Source of the DNA: Candidatus Cloacimonadota bacterium
Lineage (GTDB): Bacteria; Cloacimonadota; Cloacimonadia; Cloacimonadales; Cloacimonadaceae
Direction of reading: 5' to 3'
Assembly (NCBI GenBank): GCA_028695495.1
Contig: JAQVIX010000023.1
Coordinates: forward strand, 1 to 32,239
Length of the DNA: 32,239 nt
Position 1 is the first letter of the stretch. Each line of letters opens with the position of its first letter. The notes under the pieces are model-generated. The model was not told where the DNA came from, did not search any database, and worked only from the letters and a program-made list of their open reading frames with translations. Shown here in pieces: positions 17,339 to 25,352 of this stretch. The translations under genes and the position numbers were made by a program.

Positions 17339-18676
17339 TTACATGGTTGGTGGTGAAATAGTGGCAATTTCTGCCGATACCACGGTAAGGAAGGTGATGG
17401 CAATGGCTACCACCAGCCCCACAATGGTTTGGATATATTCCACCAGGTTATTCATTTTGTATGTGGTTTCCGCTTCGTAAAAAGTGGCGATCTGCTGGGC
17501 AGATTGCAGCAAGGTTCCCGTTTCCTGTCCGGTGCGCAAGCGGGTCAAAGTAGTGCGGGTAAATACTTCGGCGGCGGTCATTGCCTCTACAAAGCCCACG
17601 CCGTCTTTTAGCATGCTGGGGATGGTGATTCGCTTGATCCGGTCTTCCATCCAGGCATTGCGGCAGGCTTCGGCGGCGGTGCGGATGGTTTCGATATTGT
17701 CTCCGGCGCCGCCATAAATGGTGCCAAACACACGGAAATAGATTTCAATAGAGGATTTGTGGATAAGATGCCCCACCAAAGGCAGCTTTACCATATTGCG
17801 GTCTCGCCAGATTTTCCCTTTGGGGGTGCTCCACCAGCGCCAGATAATGAGTACGGGCACGGCTACGCCTATCAGGAGAGTCCACCAATATGCCGAAAGC
17901 CAGTGGCTGGCATTCAGAGTCTTTTCCGTAAGCGGCGGCAGCGGCATATCGTATTTTAAGAACATCTCGGCGGTGGAAGGAAAGATATCCACAATGTAAT
18001 AAACCGTGGCGCCAATCGTGGCAACCAGCGCAAACATCGGCGATACCAGCGCTTTCTTGATGTTCTTTTGAATCTCCATATCGCGCTCCATAAATTTCGC
18101 CGTGGCGTCAAACACCTCTGCCATATTACCGCTTCGGGTGGCGAGTCCCAACATGTAGGCGGGGAATTTACCAAATATATGCTGATAGCGGTTAAAGACC
18201 TCGCGCCCCTCGGCTCCGGCTTTGAGCTGGCTCTCAATCTGCATCAGCGCTTCCCGAAAACCGCGGTTTGGCTGCTCTTCTGCCAGCATTTCAAGGATCT
18301 TGCCAAAGCTCATTTTATCCCGCAGCATAGTGGATGAAAGCTTGATAAATATCATGATATCCGGCAGGGAGGGTTTGGAGGGAATATCAAAAAGTACGGG
18401 ATTGATGGTAAATTTGTCATACCCCATTTTCCTAAGGGCAGCAGCCACTTCTTCTTTGGAATATGCGCTCTGGCGCCCCTTTACCTTCTTTTTGTTTGGC
18501 AATACCACATTGTAAAACCAATCTTTCTTTGTCTCAAAAGATTGAATCCGAAGCTGATAACGCAATTCTACTTTGGAAAGCTGTTCTTTGGCAGCTTTGC
18601 CGCTATCGGCCATAAAGGTGCCTTGCACCTGCTTGCCGTCCGGTCCAACTCCTTTGAACCTGTATTCCTTTGCCAT
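17339..18676 (-). CDS. pilC: Inner-membrane platform protein, PilC/GspF family
   Basis: This multi-spanning membrane platform couples the PilB/PilT motors to the growing fibre. Two GspF-type domains are visible: GKILEMLAEEQPNRGFREAL with GLATRSGNMAEVFD, and a later SSIEIYFRVFGTIYGGAG with RLRTGQETGTLLQSAQQI. Membrane helices lie at about 205-225, 250-275 and near the C terminus. I chose the ATG at 18676 (MAKEYRFKG, 445 residues) because GGGAG sits 5 nt upstream. An in-frame ATG at 18688 would add MGVL but has only a weak site. It is the first gene of the pilus run; a promoter-like TTGACT/TAAGTG pair lies just upstream. Confidence 0.92.
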   Translation of the reverse strand: MAKEYRFKGVGPDGKQVQGTFMADSGKAAKEQLSKVELRYQLRIQSFETKKDWFYNVVLPNKKKVKGRQSAYSKEEVAAALRKMGYDKFTINPVLFDIPSKPSLPDIMIFIKLSSTMLRDKMSFGKILEMLAEEQPNRGFREALMQIESQLKAGAEGREVFNRYQHIFGKFPAYMLGLATRSGNMAEVFDATAKFMERDMEIQKNIKKALVSPMFALVATIGATVYYIVDIFPSTAEMFLKYDMPLPPLTEKTLNASHWLSAYWWTLLIGVAVPVLIIWRWWSTPKGKIWRDRNMVKLPLVGHLIHKSSIEIYFRVFGTIYGGAGDNIETIRTAAEACRNAWMEDRIKRITIPSMLKDGVGFVEAMTAAEVFTRTTLTRLRTGQETGTLLQSAQQIATFYEAETTYKMNNLVEYIQTIVGLVVAIAITFLTVVSAEIATISPPTM

Positions 18677-18709
18677 TAATACTCCCATTTATACTTTCAT
18701 CATAAATAA

Positions 18710-18738
18710 CACTTAAATAATAGCGGATAAACAGTCAA
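18710..18738 (-). promoter_or_regulatory. Candidate promoter of the pilus operon
   Basis: On the minus strand, TTGACT (18738-18733) is followed after 17 nt by TAAGTG (18715-18710), about 34 nt before the pilC start. The -35 box is good and the -10 box poor. The same TAAGT core after TTGAC and 17 nt is seen before lptB, which lends some support. Confidence 0.35.
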
Positions 18739-19006
18739 GTATTATTTTTGGAATTTGCGGTTTCTCGCTATTCCCCGCATGGATAAATGCATCTCGCATA
18801 TAATAACAGCCAAAAATGTCATGGTTTGTACACTCGGAAAAGAAAGGCGGTATATATCTGCCGTATAGTGATATAAGTAGATTGTTTAGGCTTAAGCTCA
18901 AGCAGGTAAGGGTGAATCCCCAATAAAGATGAACCTGATTATTGATTTGAATGATTTTTGTGCAGCAAGAGAGCACATAGCCACCGGTTTTGATGAAACA
19001 GGAGTA

Positions 19007-19093
19007 TGTCCCGAAATGCCAAAATGGAAATTTCAACACGGAATTTCCATCCCTGAAATGTAAGGGGCAAAGCTTTGAGTCCATAGCAAACCC
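19007..19093 (+). repeat. Dispersed repeat unit, copy 1
   Basis: TGTCCCGAAA (19007-19016) is followed 44 nt later by CCCTGAAATGTAAGGGG and then by an imperfect hairpin (CAAAGCTTTG core, 19068-19077). The same order and spacing recur at 19355. The internal 34 nt differ and here contain a perfect 9-bp hairpin. Confidence 0.55.
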
Positions 19094-19354
19094 GGAAGTT
19101 TATGGCAGCATTTTTTAATATGAATACTGAAAAGCTTCGTAACTCGTTAATTACCCGTTGCTTGCAAGGACAATGGACGGGGAAGGGACGGGGGAGTATG
19201 GAATGAATAGTGTAAAATGTATAATAATTATAGCTTTAGCGCATCGCTTCCAAAGCTTTGAGCTGAAGGAGCGGCGCTTAAAAAAGGGGGAGGGGCTGGG
19301 GGTTTTATTACATTTTGTGTGCCGTATCGCGGATGCTATCCAAAATAACGAAGC

Positions 19355-19441
19355 TGTCCCGAAACAAACAAACTACACGACAACAAGAAATGTTCACCCC
19401 TGAAATGTAGGGGTTCAATGCCTTGAACCCGCCGAAATTTA
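19355..19441 (+). repeat. Dispersed repeat unit, copy 2
   Basis: TGTCCCGAAA (19355-19364), then 43 nt on CCCTGAAATGTAGGGG, whose last G's begin a perfect 8-bp stem GGGTTCAA/TTGAACCC (19411-19418 with 19423-19430, TGCC loop). The GTAGGGG-stem-CCC layout resembles small palindromic repeats scattered in many bacterial genomes. Copy 1 is 348 bp upstream. Confidence 0.6.
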
Positions 19442-19861
19442 CACGCAACAGGTATCATTACAGACTCAGTATCAATTTATTACGGTGTGCGCTCTCAAGC
19501 ACGCTTTGTTAAAAGCGGGCGCAAAACCCTCAAGCCCCTACACTCCCAATGTGGCAGATATCGTGCTTGGTTTTGGCATTTTGGGATAGCCTCAAGCTCG
19601 TTTATTGATCTCAAATAGAATGAGTCCAGTTCAGCATCTCGGCGTATTAAAAAAACAAAGCGGCAAGATGCCACTTCTACTTATTTAACACCATTTTTGC
19701 AAAAATCATTATTCCAGTAATTACAATAATGGGATATCCACCACTGAGCAACGCCCTTCTGTAAACGCCAAAAGTCCCCTTTGCAGCAAAAAAGATTGAC
19801 ACAAAAGTGTGCATGCTTTTTCTGGTTCAGAATCTTTAAATATCATCATGGGAGTGTATAG

Positions 19862-20416
19862 ATGAAAACACAGGGACCGAGCTGGCATCCTACTGCTACT
19901 CTGGCAAAGCTCTTTGAGGAGCAAAACCAGTTTTACGATGCTCTTGCTACATACGAGCTTATCTCGCAAACGGATTCTTCGGCGGAGATTCGCAAGAAGA
20001 TCGAGGAATTGCACGCGCATATTTTAAGTGATCCCGCAAATCGCTATGACCCCCGTATTGAAAAGCTTTTCAGCCCGGAAGAGCTGGCATATTTGAAGAT
20101 TATCTCGCATCAGGGCTTTGAAAACATGGCGCGCACCCAGGAAAAGCTGCAAGAGGGCTACACGGCAAGTGAATTGGTATTTGAAGATGAAGAGGTATTG
20201 GCGGAAGAGGCGGAATTGGATGCGCTTTCGGCGATGCTGGCAGAGATAGAGCAGCAGGCACAGCTCAATGTAATCGAAAACTCCGGCGAGTTTAAAGACC
20301 TCACCATTGGCGATATGCTGATTGCCATTCTTTCGCGCTACGATAGGCAGCAAAAGCTGAGCGAGATAGCGCTTAGCGATTTGGTAAACCTCTTTTTGGA
20401 TATACATACAGATTGA
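19862..20416 (+). CDS. Helical-repeat (TPR-like) acidic protein of unknown function
   Basis: This 184-residue soluble, mostly helical protein has no signal peptide. The first 55 or so residues (HPTATLAKLFEEQNQFYDALATYELI) read as one TPR-type helix pair. A middle section is strongly acidic (LVFEDEEVLAEEAELDALSAMLAEIEQQ). The C-terminal part (about 145-184) looks like another helical pair. GGGAG lies 7 nt before the ATG, and TTGACA lies at 19796-19801 with no good -10. It opens a plus-strand group leading to rsmD, but no function follows from that. Its coding nature is well supported by ribosome site, composition and position. Confidence 0.8.
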   Translation: MKTQGPSWHPTATLAKLFEEQNQFYDALATYELISQTDSSAEIRKKIEELHAHILSDPANRYDPRIEKLFSPEELAYLKIISHQGFENMARTQEKLQEGYTASELVFEDEEVLAEEAELDALSAMLAEIEQQAQLNVIENSGEFKDLTIGDMLIAILSRYDRQQKLSEIALSDLVNLFLDIHTD

Positions 20417-20429
20417 AATAAAGGTAAAT

Positions 20430-20630
20430 ATGCGCCGGGCGCCCAAAGTAATCAATCGCATTTGCCGCCAGTGCTACTGCAAATGCAAGCAGGAGCAAGG
20501 GGTGCAGCTTTTGGCATGCCCCTATTTTGAGCGCATTCATACCCAGATGGAAATCAAAGTTCCCGGTTTGAATATGCCCTTTTTGAATCAAAACAATGCG
20601 CATTATCAGCGGAAAATACCGAAATCATAA
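20430..20630 (+). CDS. Small cysteine-rich protein, possible metal-binding
   Basis: This 66-residue protein has four cysteines in NRICRQCYCKCKQEQG plus a fifth in LLACPYFE, a spacing that could bind zinc or an iron-sulfur centre. AAAGGT lies 5 nt before the ATG, and the gene is 13 bp after the helical-repeat gene. Its end overlaps the rsmD start by 35 nt, so rsmD could be translationally coupled. No family is recognised. The last third (NMPFLNQNNAHYQRKIPKS) is forced by the overlap and may not be meaningful. Confidence 0.55.
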   Translation: MRRAPKVINRICRQCYCKCKQEQGVQLLACPYFERIHTQMEIKVPGLNMPFLNQNNAHYQRKIPKS

Positions 20631-21159
20631 GCTCACTACGATTGTGGGAAATAGCACCCGCCCCACCTCGGATTACAACCGCGAAATGATCTTTTCCGTG
20701 TATCCGGACTATCAGGGTAAAAAGGTCTTAGACCTCTATGCCGGCTCCGGTTCCTTCGGGTTGGAAGCGCTTTCCCGCGGGGCAAAGTGGGTGGATTTTG
20801 TGGAGTTTGCCCAAAGCGCTCTGGGCATGATGCTCTCCAATATCGAAAAGCTGAGATGCGGGGAATATTGCCACGTATATCGCAGGAAAGTGGAGAGTTA
20901 TCTCAAGAAATGCGATAGTAAATATGACCTTATCTTTTTAGATCCTCCCTACGAAAAGGGACTTTTAAATACTACTCTGAGAGCCATCTACGCTGCCGGT
21001 ATATTGGAGCCAGATGGCGTGATCATCGCCGAACACTCGGTAAAAGAAGATTTGGCAAAGGATTTCCAGCAAGATTTAATTACCGAAAAACGCGGCAAAA
21101 CGGTATGTTTTAGCCTGCTAAAACCCTCAACTACAGAGAATAATCAAGAACACATTTAG
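20596..21159 (+). CDS. rsmD: 16S rRNA (guanine-966-N2) methyltransferase RsmD
   Basis: This 187-residue enzyme, the usual length, methylates G966 of 16S rRNA in the small subunit using S-adenosylmethionine. It opens with MRIISGKYRNHKL, the typical RsmD start, followed by TRPTSDYNREMIFS. SAM motif I is at 44-55 (VLDLYAGSGSFG), and the catalytic DPPY is at 116-119 (DLIFLDPPYEKG). The ribosome site is weak, consistent with coupling to the overlapping small gene. The next gene, pilin-like, starts 8 bp after. Confidence 0.95.
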   Translation: MRIISGKYRNHKLTTIVGNSTRPTSDYNREMIFSVYPDYQGKKVLDLYAGSGSFGLEALSRGAKWVDFVEFAQSALGMMLSNIEKLRCGEYCHVYRRKVESYLKKCDSKYDLIFLDPPYEKGLLNTTLRAIYAAGILEPDGVIIAEHSVKEDLAKDFQQDLITEKRGKTVCFSLLKPSTTENNQEHI

Positions 21160-21167
21160 GAGATAAA

Positions 21168-21680
21168 ATGGCAAAGCCTGCTACCCGCAAATCCCGCATC
21201 AAATACTATCTGGTTGCCATCCTGGTGGTAATCGTTATCGCCCTTGTCCTGGGAGTTCCCCGCTATATCCGCTTTCAAAAAGAGAGCCGCATCAAAGCGA
21301 TTCATACGGCAATGGAAGCCCTGCGCCACGATGTAGATAACTATTGGCAAACAAATAACATCATCAGCGGATATGATCTGGATCTCGCCCTGCAAAAGCT
21401 AAAATTACCGGCAAAAGTACTGAAGGAATGGAACTTTGTAATTGCCTGGAAAGATACAGAGATCTATACCGCCCAGATGGTGGAAAAGCTGAAAGATGTA
21501 TCCGAAAACCGCACCGTATTTGTGGCGCCCTATCGCCTGATAATGGCGGTGGCAACCAAAGAAAACCCGCTGAAAGAAGGAAAGAAAGTGTGGTACGATG
21601 GGGATAATAATAGCTTCCACGGCTTTGGCTATGATGACAAGGTGGAGCCAGATTGGAGAGCACTGTTTCCGAATCCGTGA
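21168..21680 (+). CDS. Stand-alone pilin-like membrane protein
   Basis: This 170-residue protein has a basic start (MAKPATRKSRIK), one long hydrophobic helix (about 13-30) running into an amphipathic helix (YIRFQKESRIKAIHTAMEAL), and a small globular end with GDNNSFHGFGYDD. This is the outline of type IV pilins and pseudopilins, where the helix spine is followed by a beta domain. However, no Gly-Phe-type cleavage site and no Glu5 are present. AGGAG sits upstream of the ATG. It is separated from the minus-strand pilus operon, so a link to it is only inferred. A simple membrane-anchored protein of other function remains possible. Confidence 0.55.
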   Translation: MAKPATRKSRIKYYLVAILVVIVIALVLGVPRYIRFQKESRIKAIHTAMEALRHDVDNYWQTNNIISGYDLDLALQKLKLPAKVLKEWNFVIAWKDTEIYTAQMVEKLKDVSENRTVFVAPYRLIMAVATKENPLKEGKKVWYDGDNNSFHGFGYDDKVEPDWRALFPNP

Positions 21681-21686
21681 TTTTTT

Positions 21687-22001
21687 AGGTGTTAGGGGAT
21701 AGGTGTTAGGTGTTAGGCGCTGCGCTCATTTGATAGATGAGTGTTTTCGTAAGACTATGTGACTATAGGACTATATGACTTTAGGACTTTAGGACTTTAG
21801 GACTTTAGGACTCAGAGACTTAGAGACTTAGAGACTGGGAGACTGGGAGACTGGGAGATTTAGAGACACTTCTCTTATTTAACCACAGCCGATAACTCAT
21901 GAAATTCGCGCAGCGCTGACACCTAACACCTAAAACCTATCACCTGCGAAGCGCAGCGAAGCCCGCGCAGCCCTGACACCTGACACCTGAGACCTGACAC
22001 C
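21687..22001. repeat. Mosaic repeat element: heptamer arms in inverted orientation around an octamer array
   Basis: The left arm (21687-21725) has units GGTGTTA, GGGGATA, GGTGTTA, GGTGTTA and then GGCGCTGCGC. The right arm (21908-21945) is its approximate reverse complement, about 33 of 39 positions: GCGCAGCGC then TGACACC, TAACACC, TAAAACC, TATCACC. Between them lies an 8-nt array (21749-21868). A second right-hand block follows: a GCGCAG-rich link, then TGACACC, TGACACC, TGAGACC and TGACACC (21974-22001). Its last base is the first base of the complemented helicase stop codon. The heptamer style recalls the short tandem repeats of heterocystous cyanobacteria, but the arrangement here is distinct. 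Confidence 0.85.
21749..21868 (+). repeat. 15-unit octamer tandem array, consensus N4-GACT
   Basis: The array is exactly 120 bp in fifteen 8-nt units. GACT is kept in thirteen units and changed once in each of the last two (GATT, GACA). The other four bases drift in blocks: GTAA, ATGT, ATAG, ATAT, four TTAG, CAGA, two TAGA, three GGGA, TAGA. Block-wise drift points to local duplication by slippage or unequal exchange. Confidence 0.9.
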
Positions 22002-25000
22002 TAAGAAAACAACTCCTTCAGCGCCTCCATATTCATGCCCTTCAGCACCTTGGTGCCGCCTTCGATCACTTCGTCAAATAATTCTAATTTACTCTTTTGC
22101 AGTTTGAGGATCTTCGCTTCCACGGTGTTTTTGGTAATAAGCCGGTAAACCTGCACCTTACGCGTTTGCCCAATGCGGTGCACGCGGTCTATTGCCTGAT
22201 TTTCCACCATGGGGTTCCACCAGGGGTCGTAGAGGATTACCGTATCCGCCGCGGTGAGGTTCAGCCCGGTTCCGCCCGTCTTCAGGCTTATCAAAAATAG
22301 CCGCAGGTTTTCGTTTTGTTCAAACTCTTTGATGGGCGTTTGTCTATCCACCGTTTTGCCATCCAAATAGCTGTAAGGGATATCCAGTGCGTCAAATACG
22401 CGGCGCATAATCTCCAGCATCTTTACAAACTGAGAAAATACTAATACCTTGTGTCCGGCAGAGATGGAATCCTGCACCAGCTCTACCAAAAGCTCCAATT
22501 TGGGCGAAAGCTCCAGTTCGGGCAGGATGTCGTTATTTGCCAAATGCGGATGCAGGCACAATTGCCTTAGCTTTGTAAGCGCAGAAAGGATGTGCACATA
22601 GCTTAGCTTTTCGCCGCTTTCGGGCAGCAGCTTCTTTTGCACCATATCCACTATTTGCAGATACAGCTTTTCCTGAATGGGGCTGAGTACGCTCCAGGCG
22701 ATCTGCTCCTGCTTGTCCGGCAATTCCATCAGCACTTCCTTTTTTACACGGCGAAGCAGGAAGGGGCTAATGGTGCGGTGCAAAGCTTGTTGGTTCTGCG
22801 CTTCATCTTCGGTGCCCAGATACTTGGTTTTAAAGCGTTTAAGGGTGCCCAAATAGCCGGGCATGAGGAAATCCATAATGCTCCACAATTCGGTAATGCT
22901 ATTTTCTATCGGGGTGCCAGAGAGCGCTAAGCGGTGCTTTCCCTTTAGCTTTTTGATGGCGGCGGTGCGCTGGGCAGATACATTCTTGATATTCTGCGCT
23001 TCGTCCAGCACTATCCACTCAAACTCCATATTCTTCAGGGTATTAAGTTCGCTTAAAACCATTGAATAACCAATAATAAAGAGGCGGATATTGGGGTTTT
23101 GCAGCAGCTCCTGCCGCTCTTCTTTGCTGCCTTCGATAATGCTATAGGGGATATTGGTGTGGAACTTCTCAATCTCCGCCGCCCAGTTATAAAGCAGGGT
23201 CTTGGGGCATACCACTATGGAGCGGCTATCCTCCGAAGCGCTAAGGATAATGGTAAGCGCCTGAATGGTTTTGCCCAAGCCCATTTCGTCTGCCAAAATG
23301 CCATTAAAGCGGTAGTGCGCCAGCATGGAAATCCAGGCTACACCCGCCTTTTGATAGCCGCGTAATACGGTTTGCAGGTAAAGGGGCAGGTCCAGCTTTT
23401 GTTCCATTTGCCGTTCTACCAGATGTTGCAGCATGTTCCTTAGGTATTCATCGCTTTCCAGGCGGAAGGCGGGGTTTTCTTCTTTTAGCCGCTGATAGTA
23501 AGGCAGGCTCAGGATGCGGGCGCGGTAGATATTATCCTGCGCATCACTTTGGGATATAAGGCGTTCCGCTTCCTGGATTAGCTCTGGATTGCTAATGAAA
23601 TAGATGCGTCCATCCTGGGTGTGCAATAGTTGTTCTTCCGGTTTGAAATATTGTTTTAGCTCTTCGTGGGAAAAGCGCAAGTCGCGGTAGCGGTAGCTTA
23701 TCCGGAAATCAAACCAGTCTATTTCCTCGCTGCGCAGTGCCTGAATCTCCAGTTCCAACGGAATCTTGGTAATAAAGCTCTGGCTTAGCTCTTCGGCAAT
23801 ATCTATCTCCCATAGCTTTTCATCCAGCATAAAGATCAGCTTTTGCAAGGCATCAAAGGAGCTTTCGGGAAAGACCAATTGCGCCTTTTGTTCCCACATA
23901 TCCAGCTCCACCGGTGGCAACATATCCAAAAAGCCCTGCACCTGGCTAAAGATGGTGTGCGGAATGTGGAACCAGGCGCGCTCTTCGCTATCATCTGCCA
24001 GGGGGCTATATACCAAGGGTTTACCATAGCGAAGCACCGAGAGCGGGATTTCGTATATGCCATCGTAAATGAGGAAGGCCTCGATAAAGATTTTGCCTTC
24101 CCAGCTTTTGATAATAAGCCTGAGATGGGGATGGCTGTCGTGAATGGGCGGAAGCGTAATGGCGGCATCAAAATCCAGATATATCTGCTTGCGCTTCAAT
24201 TCCTTATGCACAATGCTGCGGTAATAGATCAAGTCCAATTCGCTAAGCTGCATTTCGTGGCTAAAGATACGCTCTATTACTTGGTTTGTAAAGGGTAAAT
24301 AGCTTTTATATACTTTATTGCGGATAAAAAGCCAGGTGGGATAGCCGGCATACCAGGTAGAAAGCTCGTCCACCAATATGGGCAGGAGATAGTAACTTTC
24401 CGGCGCAAGCTGGCTAATGCGCAAAGAGAGGGGATATTCGGTGGCGGCAAAGCTAAGCTCTTCACCGCTTTCTTTGATCACCAGGCGCCCGGGAAAGGTT
24501 TCTAAATAGCTGAGAACGCGGGCGAAATCCCTCTTGTAAATAGACCAGAAATGGTTTTTGCGGCTATAGGCAGCGCGATGTTTATCCAAATATTCAAAGA
24601 GCCTTAGCTCATAATCCGTAAAGGCGCGGTAGTTGTCTCTTTCATCGCTATCGCTGGTGTATTTTGCATCTGCATAAGGGATTATCTCTTGTATATCGAG
24701 TTTGCCGTAAGCGCCATGGTAAAAGCGGATTTTATCCGTGGCGGGGTCGAAGATTCCCTCAATCCCGATATAGGCATCGTGCACCGTATCCATCCAGTCC
24801 TCTTCGGCGCGCAGGGCATCGCCATCGCAGGTTTGCAGAGGGGTTTCGCTAAAGATATCCGTGGAGAGATTCAGGTAGGAATAGCGCAATAGAGAAAGGT
24901 AATGCCGGCAATTATCATCATCTTTGCATTCGGCGCAGGCGTGGCTGAGGATGCGCTCGGCGGCGGGATCGTACAAAACCTCTACCCAGGCGCTGAAATA

Positions 25001-25162
25001 CTCGGTTTTCTCCTGAGACGGGAAAAAGCGCATTTGGTAGCATCCCGTGGCGTCTATTGCCAGCCAATACCAGAGATCGCCTTTTACCAAGGGGATCACG
25101 GCATGATTGAAGTACCAGCTATTGGATAGCTCGTGGTAGTCTTTGCTAAAAAGCCGGGCCAT
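22001..25162 (-). CDS. Snf2-family DNA-dependent ATPase/helicase with N-terminal SWIM-like zinc motif
   Basis: This 1053-residue protein remodels protein-DNA complexes or translocates on duplex DNA. The N-terminal half (about 1-580) contains a SWIM-like Cys/His cluster (HACAECKDDDNCRHY, about 72-86; C-x2-C-x5-C-x-H, a variant of C-x-C-xn-C-x-H). The motor has motif I DEMGLGKT (about 625), motif II DEAQ, motif III LSGTPIEN and RRVKKEV. The C-terminal helicase lobe has VFSQFVKMLE, SLKTGGTGLNLTAAD, DPWWNP and DRVHRIGQ. GAGG sits 7 nt before the ATG. A TTGACA box lies at 25218-25213 upstream. The stop codon overlaps the end of the mosaic repeat. The specific cellular role is unknown. Confidence 0.93.
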   Translation of the reverse strand: MARLFSKDYHELSNSWYFNHAVIPLVKGDLWYWLAIDATGCYQMRFFPSQEKTEYFSAWVEVLYDPAAERILSHACAECKDDDNCRHYLSLLRYSYLNLSTDIFSETPLQTCDGDALRAEEDWMDTVHDAYIGIEGIFDPATDKIRFYHGAYGKLDIQEIIPYADAKYTSDSDERDNYRAFTDYELRLFEYLDKHRAAYSRKNHFWSIYKRDFARVLSYLETFPGRLVIKESGEELSFAATEYPLSLRISQLAPESYYLLPILVDELSTWYAGYPTWLFIRNKVYKSYLPFTNQVIERIFSHEMQLSELDLIYYRSIVHKELKRKQIYLDFDAAITLPPIHDSHPHLRLIIKSWEGKIFIEAFLIYDGIYEIPLSVLRYGKPLVYSPLADDSEERAWFHIPHTIFSQVQGFLDMLPPVELDMWEQKAQLVFPESSFDALQKLIFMLDEKLWEIDIAEELSQSFITKIPLELEIQALRSEEIDWFDFRISYRYRDLRFSHEELKQYFKPEEQLLHTQDGRIYFISNPELIQEAERLISQSDAQDNIYRARILSLPYYQRLKEENPAFRLESDEYLRNMLQHLVERQMEQKLDLPLYLQTVLRGYQKAGVAWISMLAHYRFNGILADEMGLGKTIQALTIILSASEDSRSIVVCPKTLLYNWAAEIEKFHTNIPYSIIEGSKEERQELLQNPNIRLFIIGYSMVLSELNTLKNMEFEWIVLDEAQNIKNVSAQRTAAIKKLKGKHRLALSGTPIENSITELWSIMDFLMPGYLGTLKRFKTKYLGTEDEAQNQQALHRTISPFLLRRVKKEVLMELPDKQEQIAWSVLSPIQEKLYLQIVDMVQKKLLPESGEKLSYVHILSALTKLRQLCLHPHLANNDILPELELSPKLELLVELVQDSISAGHKVLVFSQFVKMLEIMRRVFDALDIPYSYLDGKTVDRQTPIKEFEQNENLRLFLISLKTGGTGLNLTAADTVILYDPWWNPMVENQAIDRVHRIGQTRKVQVYRLITKNTVEAKILKLQKSKLELFDEVIEGGTKVLKGMNMEALKELFS

Positions 25163-25280
25163 ATTTAATCCTCAAATTTAATCTGATATTAGGGATTAAT
25201 ATAGCAGGTTTTTGTCAATCAGTTTTTTTGCCCTTATTCGTTTTTTGGCTTTTTGTGTGGCAGCTTCCTTAAGATAAATG

Positions 25281-25327
25281 CTCTTAAAAAAGAAAAAGGA
25301 CTTAGGGCGATAGTGCCATAAGTCCTT
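25281..25327 (-). terminator. Intrinsic terminator of the OmpA-family gene
   Basis: On the minus strand a 9-bp stem AAGGACTTA/TAAGTCCTT (25327-25319 with 25304-25296) encloses an inner GGC/GCC pairing. It is followed directly by TTTTTCTTTTTT, a classic Rho-independent signal. It lies 25 bp after the OmpA-family stop and just upstream of the helicase promoter region. Confidence 0.9.
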
Positions 25328-25352
25328 ATAGTTTATGGGTCTATTATTATGT

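Larger units (their letters stand above)
18689..19861. other. 1.2 kb repeat-rich intergenic spacer between divergent transcription units
   Basis: No credible gene is present; two open frames (18713-19084 minus, 19158-19403 plus) lack ribosome sites and protein-like composition. It contains the pilus promoter candidate and a perfect 9-bp hairpin (19024-19032 with 19042-19050). It also holds two copies of a repeat unit (19007 and 19355), G-rich clusters at 19175-19196 (GGACGGGG twice) and 19286-19302 (three runs of 4-5 G), and a reversed TGTAGGGG motif near 19534-19550. A TTGACA box (19796-19801) lies 60 nt before the next gene. The mix looks like accumulated small structured repeats. Confidence 0.7.

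Noticed and set aside
18713..19084. 123-codon minus-strand open frame in the pilC upstream spacer
   Set aside because: It covers a hairpin, a repeat copy and the pilus promoter candidate; no ribosome site or recognisable protein features.
19175..19302. G-quadruplex elements
   Set aside because: Each G-rich cluster offers only three runs of three or more G, so a canonical four-run quadruplex is not shown.
19158..19403. 81-codon plus-strand open frame over G-rich runs
   Set aside because: It lies across G-clusters and the second repeat unit, with no family likeness.
21687..22001. CRISPR array
   Set aside because: Units are 7-8 nt without spacers of unique sequence, and no cas genes are nearby.
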